64,000 nucleotides of DNA from Rhodococcus rhodnii NBRC 100604 (GTDB taxonomy: Bacteria > Actinomycetota > Actinomycetes > Mycobacteriales > Mycobacteriaceae): assembly GCF_001894925.1 (NCBI RefSeq), contig NZ_BCXD01000016.1:58420-122419 (forward strand), read 5' to 3'. Below are positions 48,050 to 57,418 of this stretch, piece after piece (position 1 is the stretch's first letter; every line of letters starts with the position of its first letter). The notes below the pieces were generated by a model that ran no database searches, had not been told where the DNA came from, and saw only the letters and a list, made by a program, of their open reading frames with translations. Made by a program: the position numbers and the translations under genes.

Positions 48050-49663
48050 GTGTCTTTCGAACCCGAGATCGCTTCGCCGCCGCCCCCACCCGCAGGGCGC
48101 CGGCTCCTGCTCGACGCGAGCGCGCTGACGCGGTGCCGTCATCGCGTCCACCTCGACAACGAGTATCCGCAGCAGCTCGCCGGAGCCCCCGAGGACGCCG
48201 GTGTCCGGCAGCGGCAGGAGGCCGCGACGGCCAAGCGTGACGAGGTGCGCGAGCTGTATCTGGAGCGCGAAGGCCATCGCTGGACCGTCGTCGACCGGAC
48301 GCTTTCCCGCGCCCAGCGCGCTGCGGCCACCCTCGCGGCGTGTGCGGCAGGAGCGCAGCGCATCTGGGGCGCCGTCCTGCCGGACGAACCGGACACCGGG
48401 CGGCGCGGTCACGCCGAGTTCCTCGTCCGCGAACCCGAGGGCGACGGCTACTTCCCCGTCGTCGTCGTCAACCACAAGGTGACGGATCCGGGTTCGGGCG
48501 CGTTGTTCTCGGATCTGTACGAGTGGGATCCGAAGCCCGATCCGGATCGCAAGCCGCGCACCCAGCTACGTGATCAGGTCCGGCTCGCGCACCTGTACCG
48601 GATGCTCGAGCGGCACGGCGTCGCGGCGCGCGAGCCCTTCGGCGGCGCGATCGGGCCCGCCGTCGACGGCATCTACGTCCACGATCTGTCGGATGCACTG
48701 GAGAACTACGACCTGCGGCTCGCCGATCGGGTCGCGGTCGCGCGCGGCGAGCGGGAGACGGCGCCGTCGCAGATCGGCGAATGCCGGTCGTGCCCGTGGT
48801 GGCCGCAGTGTCGCGAGCAACTGACCGAGCGTCGCGACGTGTCGCTCGTCGCGGTCGGGTCTCGTGCGGAGGTGCTGCGCGACATCGGGATTCGGACGAT
48901 CGACGAGCTCGCGGCGTACACCGGTGAGGAGCCGGAGAGCTGGCCGCACGGGTCGTTCGAGGACGCCGTCACCACGGCGAAGGCGTGGCTGGCCGGAGTT
49001 CCGTTGGTGCGCAAGGTCGCCGACGTCTCCGTCACGCGCGCCGACATCGAGGTCGACGTCGACATGGAGAGCTACCAGGAACGCGGTGCGTACCTGTGGG
49101 GGACGTTGCTCAACGTCGACGGCGTGAGCGCGTACCGGCCGTTCGTGACGTGGGATCCGCTTCCGACCGCCGACGAGGGCCGTTCGTTCGCGGAGTTCTG
49201 GCAGTGGCTCATGGCCGAGCGCGCTGCAGCGGCGGCGAGCGGAAAGACGTTCGCGGCGTACTGCTATTCGCGTGCGGCGGAGGACAAGTGGCTGCTCGCG
49301 TCCGCACGCCGTTTCGCGGGGACGCCCGGCATTCCCACCGTCGAGGAGGTCCGGGAGTTCATCGACGGACCGCAGTGGGTCGACGTCTATCAGGCGGTGA
49401 GCGAGCAGTTCGTGTGCCCGAACGGCAAGGGGCTCAAGAAGGTCGCGCCGGTCGCGGGCTTCCACTGGCGCGACGGCGAAGCGAGCGGTGAGGCGTCGAT
49501 GGGCTGGTATCGGCTTGCCGTGGGGTACGACGGCGAGCCGGACGCGGGCCAGCGCGAGCGCCTGCTCGAATACAACGAGGACGACGTCGTCGCGACGAAG
49601 GTGCTGCGTGAGTGGATGACCGATCGTGCGGCGGCCGAGATTCCGCTCGCCTCGGAGTTGTAG
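48050..49663 (+). CDS. TM0106-family RecB-like putative nuclease
   Basis: A 537-residue protein. The N-terminal half is a PD-(D/E)XK nuclease (LLLDASALTRCRHRVHLDNE, GHAEFLVREPEGDGYFPVVV, NHKV) followed by the cysteine cluster GECRSCPWWPQC, likely a 4Fe-4S or zinc site. The C-terminal half is an RNase H-like domain with GAYLWGTLLN, YCYSRAAEDKWLL and LLEYNEDDVVATKVLREWM. M. tuberculosis Rv2119 is similar. Its role in DNA repair is inferred. GTG 48050 lies about 10 nt after a CATAAT -10-like hexamer, so little or no leader is expected. Confidence 0.82.
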   Translation: MSFEPEIASPPPPPAGRRLLLDASALTRCRHRVHLDNEYPQQLAGAPEDAGVRQRQEAATAKRDEVRELYLEREGHRWTVVDRTLSRAQRAAATLAACAAGAQRIWGAVLPDEPDTGRRGHAEFLVREPEGDGYFPVVVVNHKVTDPGSGALFSDLYEWDPKPDPDRKPRTQLRDQVRLAHLYRMLERHGVAAREPFGGAIGPAVDGIYVHDLSDALENYDLRLADRVAVARGERETAPSQIGECRSCPWWPQCREQLTERRDVSLVAVGSRAEVLRDIGIRTIDELAAYTGEEPESWPHGSFEDAVTTAKAWLAGVPLVRKVADVSVTRADIEVDVDMESYQERGAYLWGTLLNVDGVSAYRPFVTWDPLPTADEGRSFAEFWQWLMAERAAAAASGKTFAAYCYSRAAEDKWLLASARRFAGTPGIPTVEEVREFIDGPQWVDVYQAVSEQFVCPNGKGLKKVAPVAGFHWRDGEASGEASMGWYRLAVGYDGEPDAGQRERLLEYNEDDVVATKVLREWMTDRAAAEIPLASEL

Positions 49664-49673
49664 GCGGCGGAGC

Positions 49674-49723
49674 CGCTCGTGCGTGACTTTCGGGCCCAGG
49701 GACCGGAGAGTCACGCACGAGCG
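49674..49723. terminator. Long hairpin between convergent genes
   Basis: A perfect 15-bp stem (49674-49688 with 49709-49723, arm CGCTCGTGCGTGACT) with a 20-nt interior sits just after the nuclease gene and just before the end of the SDR gene on the other strand. It would stop both transcripts. The long exact arms suggest a dispersed intergenic repeat, not a unique terminator. Confidence 0.75.
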
Positions 49724-49735
49724 CGAAGCGCCTGC

Positions 49736-50503
49736 TTACCGCGGTGCCATACGCAGTGCGCCGTCCATGCGGATGACCTCGCCGTTGAGGTAGTCGTGCT
49801 CGACGATCATCTGGACGAGCTGCGCGTACTCGTCGGGACGTCCGAGGCGCGATGGGAACGGCACGCCCGCCTCGAGGCCCGCGCGGTACTCGTCGGTGAC
49901 GCCCGCGAGCATCGGGGTGTCGATGATGCCGGGGGCGATCGTGTCGACGCGGATACCGAATTTCGCGAGGTCACGCGCGGCCGGGACCGTCATGCCCGCG
50001 ACACCGCCCTTGGACGCCGAGTACGCGATCTGGCCGATCTGGCCCTCGAACGCCGCGACGGACGCGGTGTTGACGACGACGCCGCGCTGGCCCGTCTCGT
50101 CGACGGTCTCGGTCCGGCTGATCGCGTCGGCGGCGAGGCGCATGACGTTGAAGGTGCCGAGCAGGTTCACCGTGATGACGGTGCGGAACAGCTCGAGGTC
50201 GTGCGGGCCGTGCTTGGACAGGATCCGGCCGGCCCAGCCGACGCCCGCGCAGTTGACGACGATGCGCAGCGGCACACCCGATTCGACGACGCGATCGACG
50301 GCCGCCTTCACCTCGGCGTCGCTCGTGACGTCCGCGGGCACCAGCGTGACGCCTGCGGGGACGGAGTCGCCGGCCTTGTCGATGGACTGCTGCAGGTCGA
50401 TGCCGAACACCGTCGCACCCGCGTCCGCGAGTCGCTTCGCCGTCGCGGCGCCGAGCCCCGACGCCGCACCCGTGACGAGCGCTGCGCTTCCCTGAATCTC
50501 CAC
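49736..50503 (-). CDS. SDR 3-hydroxyacyl-CoA dehydrogenase-like protein
   Basis: A 255-residue short-chain dehydrogenase. The cofactor motif is ALVTGAASGLGAATAKRLAD with Asp in FGIDLQQ indicating NAD(H). NCAGVGWAGR follows, and the catalytic Ser, Tyr and Lys are in NTASVAAFEGQ and AYSASKGGVAGM. It resembles human HSD17B10 and mycobacterial Rv1144, enzymes of beta-oxidation or steroid metabolism. The gene lies 90 bp downstream of mrpE on the same strand and has its own GAGGAGAGG ribosome-binding site. Confidence 0.88.
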   Translation of the reverse strand: MEIQGSAALVTGAASGLGAATAKRLADAGATVFGIDLQQSIDKAGDSVPAGVTLVPADVTSDAEVKAAVDRVVESGVPLRIVVNCAGVGWAGRILSKHGPHDLELFRTVITVNLLGTFNVMRLAADAISRTETVDETGQRGVVVNTASVAAFEGQIGQIAYSASKGGVAGMTVPAARDLAKFGIRVDTIAPGIIDTPMLAGVTDEYRAGLEAGVPFPSRLGRPDEYAQLVQMIVEHDYLNGEVIRMDGALRMAPR

Positions 50504-50593
50504 GTCGTACCTCTCCTCGAAGGACCTACCTGTGTCGCCGCGTCACATGCGGCGTGCCGTGCGATCTGCACCATAGCGAAACGGGTGGGGTGG

Positions 50594-51088
50594 CTACCGT
50601 TCCCCGGTGACGCGGGCGATGCGCTGTTCGAGGCGCGCGATCTGGCCGCGGGCGTCGATGTCGTGGCCGAGGACGTGGACGTGCAGGACGTCGCCGTCGA
50701 GATCGACCGAGAGTGTGCCCGGCATCAGGGCGTTGAGGTCGGCGAGCGCGACGCGGGCCGCGGGCGAGGTGAGCCCGATCCGGTATTCGATGACGTGGGG
50801 ATCGACGCCGACGGGCCGCCGGATCGATCTGCGCGCCACGTCGATGCCGCCGAGCAGCGACTGCCACAGGAACCAGCCACCGAGCGCACCGAGCGCGACG
50901 ACGCGGCGGGGGAGCGGGACGGCGGGCGTCGTCGGGGGAACGAGCCACAGGCTGATCGCGACGGCGACGGGCACGATCACGACGCCGTACGAGAACATGC
51001 TCGCATCGCCTTCGGCGAGTGCCCACCAGACCGCGCCGAATCCGGCGATCCGCAGGAGTACGGACGCGAGCAACCGGAGCGCGCTCAT
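50594..51088 (-). CDS. mrpE: Mrp antiporter subunit E
   Basis: A 164-residue subunit. Two or three N-terminal helices are followed by the MNHE domain: GGIDVARRSIRRPVGVDPHV, a beta-strand segment, and TLSVDLDGDVLHVHVLGHD. MrpE is needed for assembly of the Mrp complex. Its ATG overlaps the stop of the third D-like gene (ATGA) and it closes the operon. Confidence 0.9.
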   Translation of the reverse strand: MSALRLLASVLLRIAGFGAVWWALAEGDASMFSYGVVIVPVAVAISLWLVPPTTPAVPLPRRVVALGALGGWFLWQSLLGGIDVARRSIRRPVGVDPHVIEYRIGLTSPAARVALADLNALMPGTLSVDLDGDVLHVHVLGHDIDARGQIARLEQRIARVTGER

Positions 51089-52899
51089 ACCGAGATCACC
51101 ACGATCACGATCGTGGCCGCGGTGACGAGTGCGAGCGCCGCGCCCGAGCCGAGCCAGGTGCCGATGTGGGCGTCGGCGCGCTCCGCCGAGTCGTGACTGC
51201 GCGCGTGCCATCGTCTGCGGACGCGGGCGATCGCCTCGGCGTCGGCCGCGGACGCCGCCTGCGAGGCGCGGCTCAGCGTCGTGCGCACGGCCTCGACGAC
51301 GCGTTCCTCGGGGACGACGAGATCGCCCGGTGGGACGGTCTCGCCGTCGGGGTGCGCGGCCCACTGCGGGAGCAACCGGCGGTGTGCCGGCCACCATGCG
51401 ACGGCGGCGAGTGCGACGCCGAGCAGGATCGGCCAGGTCGCGTCCCACAGCGTCGTGGTGTCGAGTCCGGGCACGGAGACGACACCGGCCCACTGTCCGG
51501 CGAGGTACCACGTGAGCACGGTGCCGCCGAGGATGAGGATCGACCACGACACGACGGCGCCGTCGACACCCCACGCGTGCTCGCGCGACCCGGTGATCAG
51601 CAGCCAGCCGCCGCGCAGCAGCAGGATCGTCGACACCGTCCCGACGAAGGGCAGCAGGTCGGCGAGCGAGAACCACAGGAACGTCGAATCGCCGAGCGCC
51701 TCCTTCGACGCGTACTTCGCGACGGCGCCGCTCCCGAACGGCGCACCGGCGACGGCGAGCGCGAGCAGCGCGAGCCCGCCGAGCACCCACCAGCGGATCC
51801 AGCCGTAGGCGTGATTGCGCCACACCGAGACGCCGAGGAACAGCCCGCCCTTCGCGATGCCGTGGTGCACGGCGTAGACGATCCCGGCGAGCACGCACGC
51901 GGGAGCGACCTCGGGGCTCGCGAGCGCGGTGCCGACGAGGACACCGAGAAAGCCCATCTGGCTGATGCTGCTGTACGCGAGGGCGACCTTCGGGTCCTTC
52001 TGCAGGACGCCCGGTGCGAGCGCCGCGAACGCGCCGACGAGCGAGAGTGCCACGATCGCGGCGCCCCAGCCGGGCAGCGCGATCTCGCCGAGGGGCAGGA
52101 ACCGCAGCCAGCCGACGAGACCCGCCTTGATCATGGTTCCGCTGAGCACGGCACTCGCCGGCGGCGGTGCGGCGGGATGCGCGAGCGGGAGCCACACGTG
52201 CAGCGGGAACGTCCCCGCCTTGATCCCGAAGCCGAGCACGAGGAGCGCGATGACGATGTTGCGGTGGTCCGACGCCGCGACGGCCGCGGGCGCGTCGACG
52301 AGCATCCGTCCGCCCGCCTGGACGACGAGCAGCATCGCGGCGAGCACCGCCATCTCGCTGAGCATCGTGAGGCCGATGTAGATGCGGCCCGCACGCCGTG
52401 ACGCCGCGGTGCGGCCGTGGACGACGAGCCCGTACGCGGCGAGGCTCATGAGCGCGAACGACAGGTAGAACGTGACGGTGTCGGCGGCGACGAAGACGCC
52501 GGCGTTGCCGACGAAGCTCAGCAGCAGGAACGCCGTGAGGGTGTCGCGGCGTTCGGTGCGCGACGACCACACCGTGATCGCCGCCGCGCCGTACAGCAGG
52601 CCTGCGACGAGCAGCAGCGGCCGGCCGATCGTGTCGACCTGCAGGTACGTCCCGAGCAGCAGCCACGTCGCCTCGACGCTTCCGGCCTCGGGGCCCGCGA
52701 GGGCGAGCGCGATGCTCGGAACGAAGGTCAGGGCTGCATATTTCGTCAGCAGATCCGAGGTGCGCCGCGAGCCCGCGCGGGTGAGCCACAGGCCCACCGC
52801 GGTGAGCAGCGGCAGCAGGATGGCCGCCGCCCAGACCCACGGCCAGGGCCCGGTCGCGCTCGTGATGTGGTCGGCGGTGCCGACGAGGGGAGTCGTCAT
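51085..52899 (-). CDS. Third MrpD/NuoN-like antiporter subunit, lacking the TM5 Glu
   Basis: A 604-residue protein with about 14 helices of the proton-conducting Proton_antipo_M family. The TM7 and TM8 lysines are kept in GIKAGTFPLHVWLP and GTMIKAGLVGWLRF, and HHGIAKGGLF is present. However, the TM5 motif, normally a Glu before L/M-S/T-L, reads FYLSFALMSLAAYGLVVHG, with Ala at the Glu position. The C-terminal 90 residues are a charged soluble extension (EERVVEAVRTTLSRASQ) and a last helix. It may be structural or a one-way ion path. ATGA overlaps join it to both neighbours. Confidence 0.88.
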   Translation of the reverse strand: MTTPLVGTADHITSATGPWPWVWAAAILLPLLTAVGLWLTRAGSRRTSDLLTKYAALTFVPSIALALAGPEAGSVEATWLLLGTYLQVDTIGRPLLLVAGLLYGAAAITVWSSRTERRDTLTAFLLLSFVGNAGVFVAADTVTFYLSFALMSLAAYGLVVHGRTAASRRAGRIYIGLTMLSEMAVLAAMLLVVQAGGRMLVDAPAAVAASDHRNIVIALLVLGFGIKAGTFPLHVWLPLAHPAAPPPASAVLSGTMIKAGLVGWLRFLPLGEIALPGWGAAIVALSLVGAFAALAPGVLQKDPKVALAYSSISQMGFLGVLVGTALASPEVAPACVLAGIVYAVHHGIAKGGLFLGVSVWRNHAYGWIRWWVLGGLALLALAVAGAPFGSGAVAKYASKEALGDSTFLWFSLADLLPFVGTVSTILLLRGGWLLITGSREHAWGVDGAVVSWSILILGGTVLTWYLAGQWAGVVSVPGLDTTTLWDATWPILLGVALAAVAWWPAHRRLLPQWAAHPDGETVPPGDLVVPEERVVEAVRTTLSRASQAASAADAEAIARVRRRWHARSHDSAERADAHIGTWLGSGAALALVTAATIVIVVISV

Positions 52900-54398
52900 C
52901 GTCCGTACGTCCCTTCGACGATGTACTGCGCCATCTCGAGCGGCGAGTACGGCAGCCCGGCGAACACGCCGACCGCGATCGCCGCGAGCGCAGTGACGAG
53001 CGTCGGGACGAGCAGCGGCAACGGCGCCTCCGCCCGTGCCCGCTGCCGGGACGGGGGTGTCGTCCACGTCGTCGCGGGATCGGGCTCGCCCCACCACATC
53101 CGGTACACGATCGGGAGGAAGTACGCCGCGTTGAGCAGGCTCGACGCGACGAGGACGGCGACGACCCAGCCCTTGTCGGCCTCGAGCGCGCCGATGCCGA
53201 GATACCACTTGGAGACGAAGCCGGCGATCGGCGGAATCCCGATCATGCCGAGCGCGGCGATCGTGAACGCCGTGCAGGTCAACGGGAGTCGCCTGCCGAC
53301 GCCATTCGTCGCGCGGACGGTCGTGACGCCGATCGTCTCGGCGAGGATGCCCGCGACGAAGAACATGGTGATCTTCATGAGGCCCTGGTTGACGATGTGT
53401 GCGACGCCGCCGGTCGTCGCGGTGACGCTCACCATCGACGCACCGAGCACGACGTACGACACCTGGCTCACCGTCGAGTACGCGAGCCGGGCCTTGACGT
53501 TGTCGTGGCGCAGCGCCTGTACCGAGCCGTAGAGGATCGTGAAGCACGCGAGGATCACGAGCGGTGCGAGGACGCCGAGGTCGTCGGCGACGTAGACGCC
53601 GAACACGTCGTCGATGACGAGGACGATGCCGAAGACGCCCGCCTTGACGACGGCGACGGCGTGCAGCAGCGCGCTCACCGGGGCAGGCGCGACCATGGCC
53701 CGCGGCAGCCAGCCGTGCAGCGGGAACAGCGCGGCCTTGACGCCGAGCCCGATCATGAGCAGCACGAAGATCGCGATCGCCGTCGCGGGACGCTCGCGGG
53801 CGAGGTCGGCGACGGCGGGCGCACCCGCCTCGCGGAACTCGACCGGTCCGACGAGGTACGTCAGCCACACGACGCCGAGCAGCAGCACGATGCCGCCCGA
53901 GAAGGTGTACGCGAGGTAGGTGCGGACGCCGTCGAACGTCGCGCGTTTCTGCGAGTGCGCGACGAGGGGATACGTCGCGAGGGTGAGCAGCTCGTAGAAG
54001 ATCAGGAAGGTGACGAGGTTGCCGGACAACGCGATTCCGGTCGTCGCGGCGACGCACAGGCTGAAGAACGCGAAGAACCGGCTCTGGTTCGGGCCCTCGA
54101 GGTAGCCGATCGCATAGATCGTCGTCAGCAGCCACAGCAGCGCCGAGAGCCCGAGGAAGTACAGCGCGAACGGCTCGAGGCGCAGCACCAGGTCGATGCC
54201 GGGGAGGAACGACGTCCGCCATTCGATGCGATCGCCGCCGACGACGGGCGGCACGAGCGCGACGACGAACCCGATCTTGAGGACGGCGCCCGCGAGGTTG
54301 AGCGTCGTGCGGATCCCGGACCGGCGTTCGGGCAGGAAGAAGATGACGACGGCCGGGATCAGCGACGTCAGCAGGATGACGGGGGCGACGATGCTCAC
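52896..54398 (-). CDS. mrpD: Second MrpD/NuoN-like antiporter subunit
   Basis: A 500-residue, roughly 14-helix subunit. The TM5 Glu is in FLIFYELLTLATYPLVAHSQ, the TM7 Lys in GVKAALFPLHGWLP, and the TM8 Lys in AVAVVKAGVFG. Later conserved parts are ARLAYSTVSQVSYVVLGAS and LMKITMFFVAGIL. All residues for proton translocation are present, so this is the best MrpD candidate. Overlaps both neighbours by 4 bp. Confidence 0.9.
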   Translation of the reverse strand: MSIVAPVILLTSLIPAVVIFFLPERRSGIRTTLNLAGAVLKIGFVVALVPPVVGGDRIEWRTSFLPGIDLVLRLEPFALYFLGLSALLWLLTTIYAIGYLEGPNQSRFFAFFSLCVAATTGIALSGNLVTFLIFYELLTLATYPLVAHSQKRATFDGVRTYLAYTFSGGIVLLLGVVWLTYLVGPVEFREAGAPAVADLARERPATAIAIFVLLMIGLGVKAALFPLHGWLPRAMVAPAPVSALLHAVAVVKAGVFGIVLVIDDVFGVYVADDLGVLAPLVILACFTILYGSVQALRHDNVKARLAYSTVSQVSYVVLGASMVSVTATTGGVAHIVNQGLMKITMFFVAGILAETIGVTTVRATNGVGRRLPLTCTAFTIAALGMIGIPPIAGFVSKWYLGIGALEADKGWVVAVLVASSLLNAAYFLPIVYRMWWGEPDPATTWTTPPSRQRARAEAPLPLLVPTLVTALAAIAVGVFAGLPYSPLEMAQYIVEGTYGR

Positions 54399-55861
54399 GA
54401 GAGCACCCCCAGCAGGTCGGCGATCCCGATCGCCTGCAGTCCGCCGACGGCGGCGACGACGGCCGCCACGAGTGCGCTCCAGCGCATCCGGGCGGGGATC
54501 GGCGCCGGCTGCTCACCGCCGACGTCGACGCGCAGCATGATCGTGAGGACGCGTGCCGTGTAGGCGAGCGTCAGCAGGGTGCCGCCGAGCAGGGCGAGCA
54601 GCCACCACCACTGCCCCGTGCCGAGGGTCGCCCACAGCGCGTCCCACTTGCCCGCGAAGGCGAGCGTCGGCGGGAGGCCCGCGAGACACACGCCCGACGC
54701 GCCGAACGCGAACGCCAGCATGGGGAATCGGTTGCCGCTGCCACGCAGCGCGCCGAGCCGGTCGGTCCCGTAGCCGGTGACGAGTGCGCCGGCGGTGAGG
54801 AACATCGCGGCCTTCGCGACGCCGTGCGCGAGCACGAGCAGCAGGACGCCGCGCCACGCGTGCTCCGCGGCGTCGACGAGGCCCGGCGCGGCGTCGTGTG
54901 AGAGTGCCGGGGTCACGAGCGGGAACAGCAGGAAGAAGTAGCCGATCTGCGCGACCGTCGAGTACGCGACGACGCGCTTGAGTGCCCGCTGTCGCAGCGC
55001 GAGCACGCTGCCCCACACGACGGCGGCGGTACCGAGCGCGCCCAGCAGCTGCGCCAGGGCCTGCGCGCCCGCGACGCCACCGAGTTCGACCCACACACGC
55101 ACGAGGACGTAGAACGACGCCTTGATCACGAGCGCGGACATCAGCGGGCTCACGGCCGCGGGTGCTCCCGCGTGGGCGGGCGGCAGCCATCCGTGCAGCG
55201 GGAACAGTGCGGTCTTCAGTGCCATCGCGACCGTGACGATCGCGAGTGCGACGAGTGCCGTCGCGCCGTCGTGCTCGCCGGCGCCGCCCGCGAGAACGTC
55301 GCCGACGGACGCGATGTCGAGAGTCCCGGTCCGGGCGTACAACAGTCCGACGGCGATGAGGAACGCGAGCGATCCGAGGACCGCGACGAACAGATAGCGC
55401 AGCGCCGGTTCGATCGAGTCCCGCCCGCCGATCGCGACGAGCGCGACGGCGCCGATCGTGACGAGTTCGAGCGAGACGTACGTGTTGAACAGATCGCCCG
55501 ACACGAAGACGGCGGCCAGGCCCGCGTACAGGAACATCCACAGCGGCCAGAACCAGCGCGAGAGCGTGCGCGCGGCCGTCGCGAAGATCGTCACCGCGGT
55601 GCCGACGAGACCGGTGAGCAGCAGCATCACCGCGGCGAGGCCGTCGACCCGCATCGTGATCCCGACGGGAACGGGCCAGTCGCCGAGCGCGAGCCGCAGC
55701 GGTCCGTCGGCCGCGACCCGCACCGCGACAAGCACCGCGAGCAGCGTGAGCAGCGCGGTCGTCGCCGTCGTGAACCACGCGGCGAACCGCTCCGGCGTCA
55801 GCGCAGCGACGCCCGCGGCGACCAGCGGCGCGAACACCAGCACGGGCAGGAGCTCGTTCAT
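54395..55861 (-). CDS. mrpD: First MrpD/NuoN-like antiporter subunit
   Basis: A 488-residue subunit with about 14 helices. SGDLFNTYVSLELVTIGAVA carries the TM5 Glu, VAMALKTALFPLHGWLPPAH the TM7 Lys and SALVIKASFYVLV the TM8 Lys. RVVAYSTVAQIGYFFLL and GVAKAAMFLTAG are later family signatures. GDLFNTYVSLEL is the form usual in MrpD-type subunits. It may stand in for the N-terminal antiporter part of MrpA, which is missing from this operon, or be MrpD itself. Confidence 0.9.
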   Translation of the reverse strand: MNELLPVLVFAPLVAAGVAALTPERFAAWFTTATTALLTLLAVLVAVRVAADGPLRLALGDWPVPVGITMRVDGLAAVMLLLTGLVGTAVTIFATAARTLSRWFWPLWMFLYAGLAAVFVSGDLFNTYVSLELVTIGAVALVAIGGRDSIEPALRYLFVAVLGSLAFLIAVGLLYARTGTLDIASVGDVLAGGAGEHDGATALVALAIVTVAMALKTALFPLHGWLPPAHAGAPAAVSPLMSALVIKASFYVLVRVWVELGGVAGAQALAQLLGALGTAAVVWGSVLALRQRALKRVVAYSTVAQIGYFFLLFPLVTPALSHDAAPGLVDAAEHAWRGVLLLVLAHGVAKAAMFLTAGALVTGYGTDRLGALRGSGNRFPMLAFAFGASGVCLAGLPPTLAFAGKWDALWATLGTGQWWWLLALLGGTLLTLAYTARVLTIMLRVDVGGEQPAPIPARMRWSALVAAVVAAVGGLQAIGIADLLGVLS

Positions 55862-56169
55862 CGAGTCTCGTCCCGGTCCGTGCGCTCACGCCGTGCGCGC
55901 TCCGCGAACCGTGCCATGACGAGCGCGAGTCCCGTGATGCTCACCGTGATGACGATCCCGGTGAGCACGAGCGCGTGCATCACCGGATCGGGCTGCGCGC
56001 CGTCGCGCGCGAGATCGGCGGCGATCGAGATCAGCACCACGAGCGTCCCGATCCCGGCGACGTTGAGCGCGACGATCCGGTGGATCGTGTCCGTCCGGAA
56101 GATCATCCGCGCGGCGCCGAGCACGAACAGGACGACGCCGAGCACGAGGAACCACTCGGGGCGCGTCAT
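55858..56169 (-). CDS. mrpC: Mrp antiporter subunit C (NuoK-like)
   Basis: A 103-residue, three-helix subunit homologous to NuoK. FLVLGVVLFVLGAARMIFR, then RIVALNVAGIGTLVVLIS and DPVMHALVLTGIVITVSITG correspond to the three helices; the last (HALVLTGIVI) is the family hallmark. The usual TM2 Glu of NuoK is replaced by N/G residues, as in many MrpC. Overlaps both neighbours by ATGA. Confidence 0.92.
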   Translation of the reverse strand: MTRPEWFLVLGVVLFVLGAARMIFRTDTIHRIVALNVAGIGTLVVLISIAADLARDGAQPDPVMHALVLTGIVITVSITGLALVMARFAERARRERTDRDETR

Positions 56170-57131
56170 CGCCGGCTCCCGTGCTCGTGGGCCCGGCTCT
56201 CGTCGTCCGCCGGGCGATCGGGGCTTCCCGCGAGCAGCAGCCCCGCGAGAGCGATCGCGATGCTCACCGTGAGCGCCGCTTCGACGCCCAGGATCACCGA
56301 ACCGCCCCACGGCTCGTCCATCACGAGCCAGCCGTCGCCGAACACGTACGTGAGCACGGCCGTCGCGATGAACACGCCGAGACCGACGAACGCGATCGGC
56401 CGCAGCCATCGCCCCGTCGGCACCGCCCTGCCGAATCCGCCGAGGTGCAGCAGGACGAGGGCGCCCGCGGCGATCGCACCGGACTGGAACGCGCCGCCCG
56501 TGCGGGTCGATCCCGCGACGAGCACCCACGCCGCGACGACGAACAGCAGCGGCACCACGATCCGGACGTACGACGTGAGAACGGGCCCTGGCTCGCTGAC
56601 GCGGCCGACGGCGTCGAGCCGGCCACCGCGGTGGAACGCGAGCGCGGCGATCGCGGCGGCGGCGAGCACCGCGATCTCGAGCAGCGTGTCGTACGTACGG
56701 AAGTCGAGGAGTACCGCCGTGATCGGGTGCGAGACCGGGGTGTTCGCGACGTCGTCGAGCGCTTCCTCGCCCAGCCGGTCGGCGCCGCGGCCGTCCCGGA
56801 GTGCGACGACGAACGTCACCGACAGGACGATCACGACGGCGACACCGACCACGAGTTCGAGGGCACCGAGCAGCGGCCGGCGACGCTGCTCGTCCGGCGT
56901 CGGAAACTCGGTGACGGCGGCGATGAGCAGTGCGCCCGTGACGCCCGACGCGATCGCGGCCTCGGCGAGGGCGATGTCGGGTGCTCCGAGCCGCGCCCAC
57001 ACGAGCGCGACGACGAGACCGAGCACGAGGAACATCGCCGCGGCCGTCGTGCGGCGGCGGGTGAGCGTCGCGGTGGCGGCGGTCGCGAGGGCCGCGACCC
57101 ACAGCGCGGCGTCGAGGACGTTCGCGATCAC
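56166..57131 (-). CDS. mrpB: Fused MbhD-MbhE-MrpB subunit (MrpA C-terminal part plus MrpB)
   Basis: A 321-residue protein. Residues 1-80 match DUF4040/MbhD (LGAPDIALAEAAIASGVTGA). Residues about 90-170 match the MbhE region of MrpA (VLLDFRTYDTLLEIAVLAAA). Residues about 185-310 match MnhB (SYVRIVVPLLFVVAAWVLVA, then TGGAFQSGAIAAGALVLLHL). In most bacteria the first two parts lie at the C-terminus of MrpA. Here they are detached from the antiporter part and joined to MrpB, as in other compact Mrp and MBH-like operons. Overlaps both neighbours by ATGA. Confidence 0.87.
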   Translation of the reverse strand: MIANVLDAALWVAALATAATATLTRRRTTAAAMFLVLGLVVALVWARLGAPDIALAEAAIASGVTGALLIAAVTEFPTPDEQRRRPLLGALELVVGVAVVIVLSVTFVVALRDGRGADRLGEEALDDVANTPVSHPITAVLLDFRTYDTLLEIAVLAAAAIAALAFHRGGRLDAVGRVSEPGPVLTSYVRIVVPLLFVVAAWVLVAGSTRTGGAFQSGAIAAGALVLLHLGGFGRAVPTGRWLRPIAFVGLGVFIATAVLTYVFGDGWLVMDEPWGGSVILGVEAALTVSIAIALAGLLLAGSPDRPADDESRAHEHGSRR

Positions 57132-57418
57132 GACGACTCACCGCCCCGGTCGCCGCCGCGTCCGGCGAGCGCGATGCCGTTCGTCGCACCGGCGACGAGC
57201 GCGAACAACCACACGAGCAGCAGCTTCGCGGCGCCGCCGAACGAATCGACCTGTGCCATGAGGCCGAGCAGGATCAGGCCGAGGCCGAGGTTGTCGGCCT
57301 TCGTCAGTGCGTGCAACCGGCTGTGGAGGTCCGGGAACCGCAGCAGCCCGATCGTGCCCGCGGTGAAGAACACCAGCCCTGCCGAGACGAGGATCACCGT
57401 CAGGGCGTCGAGGATCAT
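57128..57418 (-). CDS. mrpG: Mrp antiporter subunit G
   Basis: A 96-residue, three-helix subunit. VSAGLVFFTAGTIGLLRFPD, then LHSRLHALTKADNLGLGLIL are unmistakable PhaG/MnhG signatures. A charged tail (GRGGDRGGESS) ends it. Overlaps both mrpF and the fused subunit by ATGA. Confidence 0.95.
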   Translation of the reverse strand: MILDALTVILVSAGLVFFTAGTIGLLRFPDLHSRLHALTKADNLGLGLILLGLMAQVDSFGGAAKLLLVWLFALVAGATNGIALAGRGGDRGGESS

